DNA of 64,000 nt from Coprobacter fastidiosus (GCF_030296935.1 NZ_AP028032.1:2542001-2606000), one strand, 5' to 3'. Counted from the first letter of the stretch, positions 31,109 through 42,504 are shown. Made by a program: numbers and translations. The notes: a model not told the origin generated them from the letters alone.

Positions 31109-32107
31109 ATGGATATAAAAAATGCAATAATTACAGGTGTAGCCTCTTATGTTCCGGACTATATCCTTACAAATGAAGAGCTATCTTCTATGGTAGACAC
31201 CAATGACGAGTGGATTACCACCCGGGTAGGGATTAAGGAGCGTCGTATCTTGAAAGGCGAGGGACTCGGTTCTTCAGAATTGGGATATCGGGCTGTAAAT
31301 GAATTATTGAAAAAGACGTCGGTTCATCCCGACGACGTAGAATTAGTAATATGCGCCACTTCTAATCCGGATTATCGTTTCCCTTCTACGGCATCGATTA
31401 TTGCGGAAAAGTCTGGTTTAAAGCATTGTTTTTCGTATGATATACAGGCTGCGTGTGCCGGTTTTTTGGTAGCATTACAGGCTGGGGCGGCATATATTAA
31501 AAGCGGGTTGTATAAAAAGGTGATCGTTTTATCGGCAGAGAAGATGTCTTCTATGACGAATTATACAGATCGCTCTACTTGTCCTTTGTTCGGAGATGCT
31601 GCAGCGGCGGTAATGCTCGAACCTTCAGATGAAGCTTTAGGTGTTATTGATGCGGAATTGCATACCGATGGAATCGGTTTGCCGCATTTGATTATGAAAG
31701 CGGGCGGTTCTGCTTATCCTGCTACGCATGAGTCGATCGATAATCAAGAACATTATGTGTATCAAGAAGGACGTGCAGTATATAAGCATGCGGTATCGGA
31801 TATGTTAGAGGTCTCTCAGAGTATTATGCGCAAAAACGATTTAGATCTTAATACGATAGACTGGTTTGTTCCGCATCAGGCAAATGCTCGGATTATCGAA
31901 GCTATTGCAGATCGGATGGGGATTGCCCGAGAAAAGGTGATGATGAATATTGAGAAATATGGAAATACAAGTGCAGCTTCTATACCTTTGTGTCTCTCTG
32001 AATGGGAAAGTAAGCTTAAAAAAGGAGATAACCTTGTATTGACAGCATTCGGAGCCGGATTTACTTGGGGAGCAGTTTACCTGAAATGGGCTTACGATAC
32101 GAAATAA
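31109..32107 (+). CDS. fabH: Beta-ketoacyl-ACP synthase III
   Basis: The 332-residue thiolase-fold enzyme condenses acetyl-CoA with malonyl-ACP to start fatty acid synthesis in the cytoplasm. The catalytic cysteine is in IQAACAGFL (C116), the histidine in VPHQANARI (~255), and the asparagine in [10 protein letters not shown] (~288). The [13 protein letters not shown] segment near the N-terminus is characteristic. It lies in the usual DUF177-rpmF-fabH order. Confidence 0.97.
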   Translation: MDIKNAIITGVASYVPDYILTNEELSSMVDTNDEWITTRVGIKERRILKGEGLGSSELGYRAVNELLKKTSVHPDDVELVICATSNPDYRFPSTASIIAEKSGLKHCFSYDIQAACAGFLVALQAGAAYIKSGLYKKVIVLSAEKMSSMTNYTDRSTCPLFGDAAAAVMLEPSDEALGVIDAELHTDGIGLPHLIMKAGGSAYPATHESIDNQEHYVYQEGRAVYKHAVSDMLEVSQSIMRKNDLDLNTIDWFVPHQANARIIEAIADRMGIAREKVMMNIEKYGNTSAASIPLCLSEWESKLKKGDNLVLTAFGAGFTWGAVYLKWAYDTK

Positions 32108-32389
32108 TATATTCATTTTTACAATTAATAAGATACGCCGAGTAACGCTCATTCTGTTGTGCGCAGCTTAGCGTATTTTTATGTTCGGCATTTCCCTCCT
32201 AAGGCAATGTTTATTAGAGGCCTGTTTAGACGGCTTCTTAAAACCTGTTGAGAATCGTTTTATTTTACCTTAAGTAAGATGTTAAACAGATTCTAAGGAA
32301 TGTTGAGTCAATTTAACCCAACATTCTTATTCCAGGGTTGTTAAGGATGAAAAACGAGGGATAGATGAGATTCTGTTGATCGTTTTTAT

Positions 32390-32397
32390 TATATTTG
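32390..32397 (+). promoter_or_regulatory. Candidate -7 box of era
   Basis: TATATTTG lies 26 bases before the era ATG. A -33 partner at the right distance is not clear. The 268-base gap before era otherwise holds only a weak AATGTTG/CAACATT hairpin (32299-32325). Confidence 0.55.
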
Positions 32398-32423
32398 TTC
32401 AAGAAACTTTAGAAATCAGAATT

Positions 32424-33308
32424 ATGCATAAGGCCGGTTTTGTGAATATAGTGGGAAATCCTAATGTCGGGAAGTCTACATTGATGAATTCTTTGGTAGG
32501 GGAGCGAATTTCTATCATTACTTCTAAGGCCCAGACAACTCGCCATCGTATTATGGGTATTGTGAATACCGATGATATGCAAATTGTTTATTCGGACACT
32601 CCTGGAGTGTTGTCTCCGAACTACAAGTTGCAGGAGTCTATGTTGAATTTTTCCCAATCGGCTTTGGTAGATGCGGATATATTGCTGTATGTGACAGATG
32701 TAGTGGAGATGCCGACAAAGAATCAGGGTTTTCTGGATCGTGTGGCTTCTCAGTCTGTGCCAGTCTTGCTGTTGATCAATAAGGTCGATTTGTTAAAAGA
32801 TCAGAAAGATCTGGAGCGTTTGGTAGAAGAATGGCACTCTTTGTTGCCGAATGCTGAGATAATACCGGTTTCTGCCCAATATAAATTTAATCTTGATTAT
32901 TTACTGAAACGGATTCAGGAACTTTTGCCTCCTTCTCCTCCGTTTTTTGAGAAAGATTCTTTGACGGACAAACCTGCCCGTTTTTTTGTTACGGAGATAA
33001 TCCGAGAAAAAATATTGCAGATTTATGATAAAGAGATCCCTTATGCTGTGGAGGTTGCCGTAGAGCAATTTAAGGAAGATGAAGGACATATTCATATTAT
33101 GGCGATAATTTATGTCGAGAGAGATTCTCAAAAAGGTATCGTTATAGGAAAGGGAGGCAGTGCATTGAAAAAGGTCGGAACTTTGGCAAGAAAAGATATT
33201 GAGGCTTTTTTTGAAAAGAAAGTATATCTCGAATTGTACGTAAAGGTGGAGAAAGACTGGCGTAATAAAGAAAATAAATTGAAGAGTTTCGGGTATCAAC
33301 TCGATTGA
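32424..33308 (+). CDS. era: GTPase Era
   Basis: The start at 32424 ([11 protein letters not shown]) aligns with the family; codons before it are in the promoter region. The 294-residue protein has G1 [10 protein letters not shown]3 DTPG, G4 NKVD, and the C-terminal KH domain with [11 protein letters not shown] (~255-265). Era binds the 3' end of 16S rRNA and helps 30S assembly. der follows 60 bases downstream. Confidence 0.96.
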   Translation: MHKAGFVNIVGNPNVGKSTLMNSLVGERISIITSKAQTTRHRIMGIVNTDDMQIVYSDTPGVLSPNYKLQESMLNFSQSALVDADILLYVTDVVEMPTKNQGFLDRVASQSVPVLLLINKVDLLKDQKDLERLVEEWHSLLPNAEIIPVSAQYKFNLDYLLKRIQELLPPSPPFFEKDSLTDKPARFFVTEIIREKILQIYDKEIPYAVEVAVEQFKEDEGHIHIMAIIYVERDSQKGIVIGKGGSALKKVGTLARKDIEAFFEKKVYLELYVKVEKDWRNKENKLKSFGYQLD

Positions 33309-33367
33309 TACGAATCTCGGACCATCCCGACGGGAAGTCGGTTAATCTAATAAAAAATGGAGGAATT

Positions 33368-34681
33368 ATGGGAAATATAGTGGCTATAGTCGGACGTCCT
33401 AATGTGGGGAAATCGACTCTGTTCAATCGTCTGACAAAGTCGAGAAAAGCAATTGTAAATGAAGTTGCCGGAACGACACGAGACCGACAGTACGGTAAGG
33501 TCGAATGGTGTGGGCAAGAATTTTCTATTATAGATACCGGCGGTTGGGTTGTAAATTCGGATGATATTTTTGAGGAAGAGATCAATAAGCAGGTAGCTAT
33601 TGCAATAGAGGAAGCCGATGTTATTCTGTTTGTCGTAGATGCCATGCACGGAGGAACGGATTTGGATGATCATGTTGCGTCTATTTTACGGAAGACGAAA
33701 AAACCGGTAATTCTGGTTGCCAATAAAGTAGATAGCAATGAATGGCAATATGCTGCTGCAGAATTTTATTCTTTCGGATTGGGAGACCCGTATACATTGT
33801 CGGCTATCAACGGCTCTGGGACTGGTGATTTGCTTGATGATATTGTTGCTCGTTTCCCGAAAAAGGAGGAAGAAACGGTGGAGGACGATATTCCGCGTTT
33901 TGCCGTTGTGGGACGCCCTAATGCCGGAAAGTCTTCTATCATAAATGCTTTTATCGGAGAAGATCGTTATATTGTAACGGATATAGCCGGTACTACACGA
34001 GACTCGGTTTTTACTCGTTATAATAAATTCGGGTTTGATTTTTATCTGGTAGATACGGCCGGAATCCGGAAAAAAGGGAAAGTGACCGAAGATATAGAAT
34101 ATTATTCTGTCATACGTTCTATTCGGGCTATAGAAAGTGCCGATGTTTGCATTTTGATGATTGATGCGACACGGGGGATAGAAAGTCAGGATTTGAATAT
34201 TTTTTCCCTTATTCAGAAAAATAAAAAGGGGTTGGTCGTTTGTGTAAATAAGTGGGATTTGGTAGAAGACAAATCCAATAAGGCGATAAAAGAGTTTGAG
34301 TCGGCTATTCGTGAGCGTTTTGCTCCTTTTGTTGATTTCCCGATCGTGTATGCTTCGGCTCTTACCAAGCAGAGAATATTTAAAGTTTTGGAATCTGCGG
34401 CTGAAGTTTATCAGAATCGTATGATGCGGATTCCAACAGCAAAACTCAATGAAGAAATGTTGTCTGTTATAGAGAATTATCCGCCTCCTGCGCATAAGGG
34501 GAAATATGTAAAAATAAAATATGTGACACAGTTGAAAGATACGGTTGTCCCTACTTTTATTTTTTTCTGTAATTTGCCGCAGTGGGTTAAAGAGCCTTAT
34601 AAAAGATTTCTCGAAAATAAGATTCGTAGTAAATGGAATTTTAGAGGAACACCGATAAATATATTTATGCGGGAAAAATAG
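33368..34681 (+). CDS. der: GTPase Der (EngA)
   Basis: The start at 33368 ([17 protein letters not shown]) is supported by GGAGGAATT directly upstream; a TTG at 33305 is much less likely. The 437-residue protein has two GTPase domains, each with G1 ([18 protein letters not shown]), G3 (DTGG, DTAG) and G4 (NKVD, NKWD), and a KH-like C-terminal domain ending [12 protein letters not shown]. It acts in 50S subunit assembly. Confidence 0.97.
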   Translation: MGNIVAIVGRPNVGKSTLFNRLTKSRKAIVNEVAGTTRDRQYGKVEWCGQEFSIIDTGGWVVNSDDIFEEEINKQVAIAIEEADVILFVVDAMHGGTDLDDHVASILRKTKKPVILVANKVDSNEWQYAAAEFYSFGLGDPYTLSAINGSGTGDLLDDIVARFPKKEEETVEDDIPRFAVVGRPNAGKSSIINAFIGEDRYIVTDIAGTTRDSVFTRYNKFGFDFYLVDTAGIRKKGKVTEDIEYYSVIRSIRAIESADVCILMIDATRGIESQDLNIFSLIQKNKKGLVVCVNKWDLVEDKSNKAIKEFESAIRERFAPFVDFPIVYASALTKQRIFKVLESAAEVYQNRMMRIPTAKLNEEMLSVIENYPPPAHKGKYVKIKYVTQLKDTVVPTFIFFCNLPQWVKEPYKRFLENKIRSKWNFRGTPINIFMREK

Positions 34682-34697
34682 ATATAAATAGAATGGT

Positions 34698-34733
34698 AAC
34701 GAGAGGATAGTGAAAGCTTTTCTCTCGTTTTTG
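34698..34733 (+). terminator. Terminator after der
   Basis: AACGAGAG pairs with CTCTCGTT around a 16-base loop, then a T-rich run. Confidence 0.75.
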
Positions 34734-34777
34734 TAGTGTTTTTTTCTTATTCTGTCAGATGGTGGAATAAAATTTTC

Positions 34778-34785
34778 TACATTTG
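34778..34785 (+). promoter_or_regulatory. Candidate -7 box of the nhaD-like gene
   Basis: TACATTTG lies ~56 bases before the chosen start. The -33 region is only weakly similar to TTTG. Confidence 0.45.
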
Positions 34786-34840
34786 TCAGACCTTAAATAA
34801 TTGAAGTTCATATTTGTTTTACTTAATATATATAAATACC

Positions 34841-36265
34841 ATGTTATTAGCGATTGTTACTATTTTTATTATCGGCTATTTGGCGATAGCTCTCGAACAT
34901 CCGTTACGAATAGATAAAGCTGCTGTTGCTCTTTTATTAGGGATGTTATTATGGGTTTTGTATGCTTTCGGAGCAGAGTCTATAGTTCCGGTGGCGGATG
35001 CCGAAGAGTTAAGTCATTATCTGGCTTCTTCTACGACTCTTCAATCTTTGCCTTTAGCGCAGCAATGTCTTAATTTTATTGTCAATGTTAAGGTTATCGA
35101 GCATTTAGGGGACATATCCGAGATTTTATTTTTCTTGATCGGGGCTATGACAATTGTCGAACTGATCGATGTTCACGGCGGTTTTTCTATCATTACTAAC
35201 CGTATTACGACCCGTAAGAAGCGAAAACTACTATGGATTCTCGGATTCATAACATTTTTTATGTCAGCCGTTCTTGATAATCTGACTACGGCGATTGTTA
35301 TGGTTATGTTGTTGAGAAAGTTGGTCAGTGATCAGCGGGAGCGCTGGCTTTATGCCAGTATGATCGTTATTGCGGCGAATAGTGGCGGAGCGTGGTCTCC
35401 GATAGGTGATATTACGACTATTATGTTATGGGTCAAAGGAAATGTGACGACATCGGCATTGGTCAAGTTTGTTTTGCTGCCCAGTATGGTTTCTTTGATC
35501 GTACCTTTAATATTTGCTTCTCGCATGTTAGGAGGAACATTAGCTCCGGTCGATACAACGGTCAAAACTCATAGCGATTTTGTCTCTTTCGGAGAGAAAC
35601 GGTTAATATTGATATTAGGTATTCTCGGGCTGATTTTTGTTCCGTTGTTTAAAGCCGTGACTTCATTACCTCCTTTTATCGGAATTTTGTTTTCTTTAAG
35701 TGTTTTGTGGATTTTTACCGAGATAATGTATAATCGTAAAATGATAGACGAAGCACATCAATGTCGTGTCCCGAAAGTCCTGAAACGAATAGATATACCG
35801 ACAATTCTCTTTTTTCTGGGTATTTTGATGGCTGTTGCCGTATTGCAAGCGACCGGAATATTGACAAGTACGGCTCAATGGCTTGATATAAATGTCCATA
35901 ATGTTTATGTGATTAATATATTGCTGGGTGCATTGTCTTCTATTGTAGATAATGTTCCGTTAGTTGCTGCTTCTATCGGAATGTACCCGATCGTAGATCC
36001 GACAATTCTCTCTTCTGTATCTGATCCCGCATATATGGGATATTTTGTGCAAGACGGTATTTTTTGGGAGTTTCTTTCTTATTGTGTCGGAGTAGGAGGC
36101 AGTATGCTGATCATTGGTTCGGCTGCTGGAGTTGTCGTGATGGGGCTGGAACGCATTAATTTTGTGTGGTATTTGAGGCATATTTCTCTTTTGGCATTAT
36201 GCGGTTATTTGGCAGGGGCATTTACATATATGGCTGAGGTTATTTTGTTTAAAGGCGGTTTATGA
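34841..36265 (+). CDS. nhaD: NhaD-type sodium/proton antiporter
   Basis: The start at the ATG 34841 (MLLAIVTIFIIGYLAIALEHPLRID) is preferred to a TTG at 34814. The ~474-residue integral membrane protein has about 12 hydrophobic segments and the Ion-transporter-superfamily motifs DNLTTAIVM (~140-150) and DNVPLVAASIGM (~370-382), both within membrane spans and both Asp/Asn-containing as in NhaD. It exchanges Na+ or Li+ for H+ across the inner membrane. It is monocistronic with a strong terminator. Confidence 0.92.
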   Translation: MLLAIVTIFIIGYLAIALEHPLRIDKAAVALLLGMLLWVLYAFGAESIVPVADAEELSHYLASSTTLQSLPLAQQCLNFIVNVKVIEHLGDISEILFFLIGAMTIVELIDVHGGFSIITNRITTRKKRKLLWILGFITFFMSAVLDNLTTAIVMVMLLRKLVSDQRERWLYASMIVIAANSGGAWSPIGDITTIMLWVKGNVTTSALVKFVLLPSMVSLIVPLIFASRMLGGTLAPVDTTVKTHSDFVSFGEKRLILILGILGLIFVPLFKAVTSLPPFIGILFSLSVLWIFTEIMYNRKMIDEAHQCRVPKVLKRIDIPTILFFLGILMAVAVLQATGILTSTAQWLDINVHNVYVINILLGALSSIVDNVPLVAASIGMYPIVDPTILSSVSDPAYMGYFVQDGIFWEFLSYCVGVGGSMLIIGSAAGVVVMGLERINFVWYLRHISLLALCGYLAGAFTYMAEVILFKGGL

Positions 36266-36290
36266 TATTGTCACAGCAAATGTTTTGATT

Positions 36291-36322
36291 AGTTCCCGGA
36301 AGAATTTCCGGGAACTTTTTTT
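36291..36322 (+). terminator. Terminator after the nhaD-like gene
   Basis: AGTTCCCGGAA and TTCCGGGAACT form an 11-bp stem with a tiny loop, followed by seven T. Confidence 0.9.
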
Positions 36323-36536
36323 ATGGGATAAAATTTTCTGAAAAATGCTTATCATCAGGGTGTCTGTTTTTCTCGTGTTAATTTGTCTATATATAAATTG
36401 TAATTCGAATTAGTGTTTTCGGACATTTAAGCGTTTTAATAATATAGATGTTTTTGTAGGAAATTTCAGTTCCCGAGTAGGGGATAAGATATTTTGATGC
36501 GTCTTATAATAAAAAGATAGAGATAATACCATATTT

Positions 36537-38828
36537 ATGAAACACTATTTTTATTCGGTCATACCGGTTGTCGTTTTTTTATTAGGAATAACTTCTTGCT
36601 CTATTCAGAATAAGGATATTTCGGGTTATACTCAATATGTCAATCCTTTTATAGGAACCGGAGATCACGGGCATACGTTTCCGGGAGCTATTGTTCCGCA
36701 CGGGATGATCCAACCCAGTCCCGATACTCGTATTTATCAATGGGATGCCTGTTCAGGTTATCATTATTCCGACAGTACGATCAATGGTTTTTCCCACACT
36801 CATTTGAGTGGTACCGGATGTGGCGATTATGGAGATGTTCTTTTGATGCCGACGGTGGGTGAACAACAATATGAACAAGAGCCGTTGGACAGTCAGCGCA
36901 AGGCTTATGCTTCGGGTTTCTCTCACGAGAATGAGACGGCAGTTCCGGGATATTATTCTGTATTTCTCGACCGTTATGGAGTGAAAGCCGAACTTACGGC
37001 TACTAAACGTGCTGCAATTCATCGATATACTTTCCCCGAAAGTGAGAAGGCCGGATTTATATTGGATTTTGATTATAGTTTGCAGCGTCAGAAAAATGAA
37101 GAAATGCAGATCGAGGTAATCAGCGATACTGAAATAAGGGGACGTAAAAAAACGGTTTATTGGGCTTTTGACCAGTATATCAATTTTTATGCTGAATTTT
37201 CAAAGCCTTTTACGTATGAACTGGTGACGGATTCGGTAATGATACCGGGTACTGATAATAAAATACCTCAATCAAAGGTATTGTTGCACTTTGCGACATC
37301 TGAAGGAGAGAAGGTGCTTGTTAAGGTCGGTATTTCGGGTGTCGACATGGCAGGTGCTAGGAGAAATGTCGAAGTGGAGTTGCCGGATTGGGATTTTGAT
37401 ATGGTCAGGAAAGAGGCTTCTTCGGATTGGCAAAGATATCTTTCTAAAATAGATATTTCGACCAAAGACGAGGATCAAAAAAAGATATTCTATACGGCGT
37501 TATATCATACGGCTGTCGCTCCGAATCTGTTTGCCGATGTTGATGGTCGTTATTTGGGTATGGACTTACGAATACACCAGACCTCTGCCGATCGTCCGGT
37601 TTATACCGTATTTTCTTTATGGGATACTTTTCGGGCACTGCATCCTTTAATGACGATAATAGATCCGGGGTTGAACAACCAGTTTATCCGTTCGTTAATT
37701 CGTAAGCATGAAGAGGGCGGAATTTTTCCGATGTGGGATTTAGCTTCTAATTATACCGGAACAATGATCGGATACCATGCTGTTCCTGTAATTGTAGATG
37801 CTTATATGAAAGGTCAGCGCGACTTCGATGTCGAAACAGCCTATCAGGCATGTATAAGGACTGCACAATATGATACGGCCGGGATTCATTGCCCGCCTCT
37901 TGTTTTGCCGCATCTGATGCCTAAATCTAAATATTATAAGAATACTTTAGGGTATATCCCGTGTGATTTTGAAAACGAATCGGTGGCAAAGGCTTTGGAA
38001 TATGCTTATAACGATTGGTGTATTTCGCAATTTGCTAATGAGATGAATGATACGTTGAACCATGTTCGGTATGGTCTTTTAGGTAAAGCTTATGAAAAGT
38101 ATTTCGATAAGAGCACACGATTTATGAGAGGTGTAGACTCCAAAGGCAAATGGCGTACACCGTTTAATCCTCGTTCTTCAAATCATCGGAATGATGATTA
38201 TTGCGAAGGTACGGCATGGCAGTGGACATGGTTTGTCCCTCATGATATAGAGGGGTTGGTCGCTTTGATGGGAGGAAAAGAAGCTTTCTCCGAGAAGCTG
38301 GATTCTTTGTTTACCGTTAGTTCTAAATTAGAGGGAGAATCAGTTTCTTCCGATATATCGGGTCTGATAGGTCAGTATGCACATGGAAATGAACCGAGTC
38401 ATCATATTCTGCACATGTATAATTATATCGACCAGCCGTGGAAAACTCAGGCATTGGTAGATAGTGTGTTGCATAGTCAATATTTTAATGCTCCTGCCGG
38501 AATTTCCGGAAATGAAGATTGCGGACAGATGTCGGCGTGGTATATCTTGAATAGTATGGGATTTTATCAAGTTTGTCCGGGTAAACCGGTCTATTCGATA
38601 GGCCGTCCTTTATTCGATGAGACGACGATAAATCTTTCGGATGGGAAAACGTTTACGATACGGACTAATAATAATTCTTCCGAGAATAAATATATTCAGG
38701 CTGCAAGATTGAACGGAAATCCTTTGACAGAGCCGTTCTTTACTCATGAGGATATTGTTGCAGGCGGTATTTTAGAGTTTGATATGGGGAGTACTCCTTC
38801 AAAATGGGGCATAAACAGTAATAGATAA
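36537..38828 (+). CDS. GH92 alpha-mannosidase, lipoprotein
   Basis: The 763-residue protein opens with a lipoprotein signal (lipobox ITSC, Cys22) and then the GH92 start YVNPFIGTGDHGHTFPGA. The GH92 catalytic-domain motifs are HGNEPSHH (~616) and GNEDCGQMSAWY (~657), with the calcium-dependent active-site acids. GH92 enzymes are exo-acting, calcium-dependent alpha-mannosidases (mainly alpha-1,2 and alpha-1,3) that trim high-mannose N-glycans. It is first in a run of GH92-GH92-MFS-GH130-GH92 genes. The lipid anchor suggests it is bound to a membrane, outer surface or periplasmic face. Confidence 0.93.
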   Translation: MKHYFYSVIPVVVFLLGITSCSIQNKDISGYTQYVNPFIGTGDHGHTFPGAIVPHGMIQPSPDTRIYQWDACSGYHYSDSTINGFSHTHLSGTGCGDYGDVLLMPTVGEQQYEQEPLDSQRKAYASGFSHENETAVPGYYSVFLDRYGVKAELTATKRAAIHRYTFPESEKAGFILDFDYSLQRQKNEEMQIEVISDTEIRGRKKTVYWAFDQYINFYAEFSKPFTYELVTDSVMIPGTDNKIPQSKVLLHFATSEGEKVLVKVGISGVDMAGARRNVEVELPDWDFDMVRKEASSDWQRYLSKIDISTKDEDQKKIFYTALYHTAVAPNLFADVDGRYLGMDLRIHQTSADRPVYTVFSLWDTFRALHPLMTIIDPGLNNQFIRSLIRKHEEGGIFPMWDLASNYTGTMIGYHAVPVIVDAYMKGQRDFDVETAYQACIRTAQYDTAGIHCPPLVLPHLMPKSKYYKNTLGYIPCDFENESVAKALEYAYNDWCISQFANEMNDTLNHVRYGLLGKAYEKYFDKSTRFMRGVDSKGKWRTPFNPRSSNHRNDDYCEGTAWQWTWFVPHDIEGLVALMGGKEAFSEKLDSLFTVSSKLEGESVSSDISGLIGQYAHGNEPSHHILHMYNYIDQPWKTQALVDSVLHSQYFNAPAGISGNEDCGQMSAWYILNSMGFYQVCPGKPVYSIGRPLFDETTINLSDGKTFTIRTNNNSSENKYIQAARLNGNPLTEPFFTHEDIVAGGILEFDMGSTPSKWGINSNR

Positions 38829-38846
38829 AAGCGATAATATTATACT

Positions 38847-41117
38847 ATGAAGAGAAAAATAGGAATAGCCGGATTATTAATATTATTAACAACGGTTTCT
38901 TTACAAGCACGGGAGTTTGTAGATTATGTCAATCCGTTGATGGGAACCGAGTCGACTTTTGAATTCTCACATGGAAATACCTATCCGGCAGTAGCAGTGC
39001 CTTGGGGGGTAAATTTTTGGACTCCGCAAACCGGAGAAAATCGTAGTGGTTGGATATATGCTTATACCGATGAGGAGATCAGAGGATTCCGTCAGACACA
39101 CCAGCCCAGCCCATGGATAAATGATTACGGAACATTTTCGGTAATGCCTATTTCAGGAGACTTAAAAGTTTCTTATAAAGATAGGGGAGCCCGCTTCTCT
39201 CATAAAAACGAGATCGCCCGTCCCGATTATTATAAAGTCCAATTTGATAACGGAACTGTGACCGAACTGTCAGCTTCCCGTACCGGAGCTGTTTTGGATA
39301 TAGCGTTTACTCCGGGAAAAGAGCAATATTTTATTGTAGATGCTTATCATGGAGGTTGCCGTTTGGCTATCGACAAGCAAAATCGTAGGGTAACGGGTTA
39401 TACTAAAAATAATTGTGGAGGTGTTCCTTCTAATTTTGCCAATTATTTCGTGTTGGAGTTCAGCCATCCTATAAAGGATCAGGGGATACAAATTAATGAT
39501 GACTTATTTCCGGGAAAGCTTGTCGGTGAGCATGACCGGGTTTGTGCTTATCTTCAGTTCGATGTCCCTGAAGGTGAAAAGCTGACTGTCCGAGTGGCTT
39601 CTTCGTTTATAGGAGAAGAACAAGCGTGGCTGAATTTTGACAGGGAGGTGAAAAATAAAACGGTCGCTGATTTAAAGATCGAATCTGCAAAACTGTGGAA
39701 CAGTATGATGGGGCGTATCGTAGCCGAAGGGGGTAATGAGGAACAGATGAAAACTTTTTATTCTTGCTTGTATAGGGTTCTTTTATTTCCCCGGGAATTT
39801 TATGAATTCGATAAGTCTGGAAAACCGGTATATTATAGTCCCTATGATGGAAAAATTCATGCCGGATATATGTACACGGATAATGGTTTCTGGGATACAT
39901 TCCGTGCTGTGCATCCTTTGTTTACGTTAGTCTATCCGGAAGTTTCGGAGCGTATTATGCAGGCTTTAGTCAACAGTTATGAAGAAAGCGGATTTTTGCC
40001 GGAATGGGCGAGTCCGGGACATCGGGGCTGTATGATCGGAAATAATTCTCTATCGCTTATCACGGATGCGTGGATGAAGGGAATACGCAGTTTCGATGCA
40101 AAAAAGGCTTTAGAGGCTATGGTGCACCAGACTCAGGCACAAGGTCGGGAGGCTTCTGTCGGACGAAATGGATTTGAAGAGTATGACAAGCTCGGGTATG
40201 TACCGTATCCCGATTATGTCGAAGCTACTGCCAAGACATTGGAATATGCCTATAGCGACTGGTGTTTGAGCCGTTTTGCCGCGTCTATAGGAAATGTATC
40301 GATAGCCGAAGCGTATGAGAAAAAGTCTCAGAATTATAAGAATTTGTTTGATCCTTCATGCGGTTTTATGCGTGCGAAAAATAAAGACGGGGAATGGATC
40401 GAGCCTTTTCGAGCTATAGAGTGGGGAGGTCCTTTTACCGAAGGTTCGTCATGGCATTATACGTGGAGTGTTATGCATGATATTCAGGGGCTTGCTCAAT
40501 TGATGGGCGGTCATGAACAGATGGGAGCGAAGCTGGATTCGATGTTTAATGCTCCTGCAGATTATAATGTGGGAACGTATGGTTTTGTAATTCACGAGAT
40601 AGCCGAAATGGTTGCATTGGATATGGGGCAGTATGCTCATGGTAACCAGCCGGTACAGCATGCCATTTACTTATATAATTATATCGGTCAGCCGTGGAAA
40701 GCTCAATACCATGTACGGGAAGTATTGAACCGATTATATAATTCAGGCCCGAAAGGTTATTGCGGAGATGAAGATAACGGCCAGACTTCAGCATGGTATG
40801 TTTGCAGTGCGATGGGCTTTTATCCGGTATGTCCGGGGCAACCCGAATATGTTTTAGGAGCTCCTCTTTTTCAAAAGGTAACGTTGAATTTGCCGAATAA
40901 CAAAGCGTTTGTGATCGATGCTCGTAATAATAACGATAAGAATTTATATATCGATTCTGCAAAATTGAACGGTAAAAAGTTTACTCGGAACTATTTAACG
41001 CATGACGAAATCTCTTCAGGTGGAGAATTGTCCTTGAAGATGAATGCTAAACCGAATATGAAGCGAGGGGTTCGACCGGAAGATTTTCCTTATTCTTATT
41101 CGGTATATAAACCGTAA
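38847..41117 (+). CDS. GH92 alpha-mannosidase, secreted/periplasmic
   Basis: The 756-residue protein has a signal peptide (MKRKIGIAGLLILLTTVSLQA, cleavage before Arg) and the GH92 start YVNPLMGTESTFEFSHGNTYPA. The catalytic motifs are present with changes: HGNQPVQH (~598; Gln in place of the Glu of the first enzyme) and GDEDNGQTSAWY (~639). The change of the NEP Glu to Gln may alter specificity or the acid role; that is inference. It follows the first GH92 gene by 18 bases and is in the same operon. Confidence 0.92.
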   Translation: MKRKIGIAGLLILLTTVSLQAREFVDYVNPLMGTESTFEFSHGNTYPAVAVPWGVNFWTPQTGENRSGWIYAYTDEEIRGFRQTHQPSPWINDYGTFSVMPISGDLKVSYKDRGARFSHKNEIARPDYYKVQFDNGTVTELSASRTGAVLDIAFTPGKEQYFIVDAYHGGCRLAIDKQNRRVTGYTKNNCGGVPSNFANYFVLEFSHPIKDQGIQINDDLFPGKLVGEHDRVCAYLQFDVPEGEKLTVRVASSFIGEEQAWLNFDREVKNKTVADLKIESAKLWNSMMGRIVAEGGNEEQMKTFYSCLYRVLLFPREFYEFDKSGKPVYYSPYDGKIHAGYMYTDNGFWDTFRAVHPLFTLVYPEVSERIMQALVNSYEESGFLPEWASPGHRGCMIGNNSLSLITDAWMKGIRSFDAKKALEAMVHQTQAQGREASVGRNGFEEYDKLGYVPYPDYVEATAKTLEYAYSDWCLSRFAASIGNVSIAEAYEKKSQNYKNLFDPSCGFMRAKNKDGEWIEPFRAIEWGGPFTEGSSWHYTWSVMHDIQGLAQLMGGHEQMGAKLDSMFNAPADYNVGTYGFVIHEIAEMVALDMGQYAHGNQPVQHAIYLYNYIGQPWKAQYHVREVLNRLYNSGPKGYCGDEDNGQTSAWYVCSAMGFYPVCPGQPEYVLGAPLFQKVTLNLPNNKAFVIDARNNNDKNLYIDSAKLNGKKFTRNYLTHDEISSGGELSLKMNAKPNMKRGVRPEDFPYSYSVYKP

Positions 41118-41170
41118 TAAATTATTGATTCGGCATTGTCATAATTCCGAATTTTAAAACTTGAAATATA

Positions 41171-42463
41171 ATGTCTGATAACAAATCTATCAATCCGATC
41201 TGTTGGGTGCCGACAGTCTATTTTGCAATGGGACTTCCATTTGTCGCTTTGTCGATGGTGTCTGTACTTATGTTTTCGGATATGGGTGTGTCTAATGCCC
41301 AAATTGCTTTCTGGACGTCTTTGATTATGCTCCCTTGGACATTGAAACCTTTGTGGAGTCCTTTTCTGGAGATGTTTAAAACAAAAAAATATTTTGTCGT
41401 TGCTACCCAAATGGTGACGGGGGTGGCTTTCGGTTTGGTCGCACTGTCATTGCCGCTACCTGATTTTTTCTGTTATGCAATAGCATTTATGGGTGTGATT
41501 GCTTTTAGCGGTGCAACGCATGACATTGCCGGAGACGGAGTATATCTTACCGAGCTGAATGCTACGATGCAGGCTAAGTATATAGGTTGGCAAGGGGCAT
41601 TTTATAATCTGGCGAAAATCTTGACAAATGGAGGTCTTGTGTATTTGGCCGGTTCATTAAAGGACAGTATCGGCATAGTACATGCCTGGATGGTGATTAT
41701 GGGCATTTGTGCGGCTATAATGGTTGTCTTGTCTTTATATCATGTCCGAATGTTACCTTCCGGGGGTGCGGCGTCAGGCGATGTTCGAACGGTAAAAGAT
41801 GCTATGCATATGTTGTGGGAAGTGATCCGTACCTTTTTTCAGAAGAAGTATATAGTCTGGTATATTTGTTTCATTATTTTATATCGTTTTGCCGAAGGTT
41901 ATGTTATGAAAATTGTTCCTCTTTTTCTTAAAGCCGGAATCGATCAGGGAGGATTGGGGCTTCCTGTTCAGGAAATAGGTATTATCTATGGAACTTTCGG
42001 AGCTGCTGCTTTCGTGTTGGGATCTATTTTGGCGGGATATTATATTTCTGCTTTCGGCTTGAGAAAGACATTGTTTTCTCTTTGTTGCGTATTTAATATC
42101 CCGTTTGTCGTGTATCTGTTGTTGGCAATATATCAGCCTTCTAATGTGTGGGTTATCGGTTCTGCGATCGTGTTTGAATATTTTGGGTACGGTTTCGGTT
42201 TTGTCGGTCTGACCTTATTTATGATGCAGCAGGTTGCTCCCGGAAAACATCAAATGGCACATTATGCTTTTGCTTCCGGAATTATGAATCTCGGTGTAAT
42301 GATTCCGGGAATGATGAGCGGATATTTAAGTGATTGGTTAGGATACCGGAATTTTTTTATTTGGGTACTTGTCGCTACAATCCCGGCTTTTCTGGTGACT
42401 TGGTTTGTCCCGTTTACTTATAATAATGATAAGAAGGAGACGACAGACCGAATAAATGCATGA
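41171..42463 (+). CDS. MFS transporter of the N-glycan cluster (probable Man-GlcNAc importer)
   Basis: The 430-residue protein has about 12 membrane spans and begins WVPTVYFAMGLPFVALSMVSV, with LPWTLKPLWSPFLEMF after the second span, an AmpG-like MFS layout. It is placed between GH92 and GH130 genes in one operon, so it probably carries the small core product of N-glycan digestion (Man-beta-1,4-GlcNAc) across the inner membrane to the cytoplasmic GH130 enzyme. That substrate is inferred from context only. Confidence 0.83.
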   Translation: MSDNKSINPICWVPTVYFAMGLPFVALSMVSVLMFSDMGVSNAQIAFWTSLIMLPWTLKPLWSPFLEMFKTKKYFVVATQMVTGVAFGLVALSLPLPDFFCYAIAFMGVIAFSGATHDIAGDGVYLTELNATMQAKYIGWQGAFYNLAKILTNGGLVYLAGSLKDSIGIVHAWMVIMGICAAIMVVLSLYHVRMLPSGGAASGDVRTVKDAMHMLWEVIRTFFQKKYIVWYICFIILYRFAEGYVMKIVPLFLKAGIDQGGLGLPVQEIGIIYGTFGAAAFVLGSILAGYYISAFGLRKTLFSLCCVFNIPFVVYLLLAIYQPSNVWVIGSAIVFEYFGYGFGFVGLTLFMMQQVAPGKHQMAHYAFASGIMNLGVMIPGMMSGYLSDWLGYRNFFIWVLVATIPAFLVTWFVPFTYNNDKKETTDRINA

Positions 42464-42504
42464 ATTTGGGAAAAATAAATTAACAATAAAAATTTCAGAT
42501 AGAG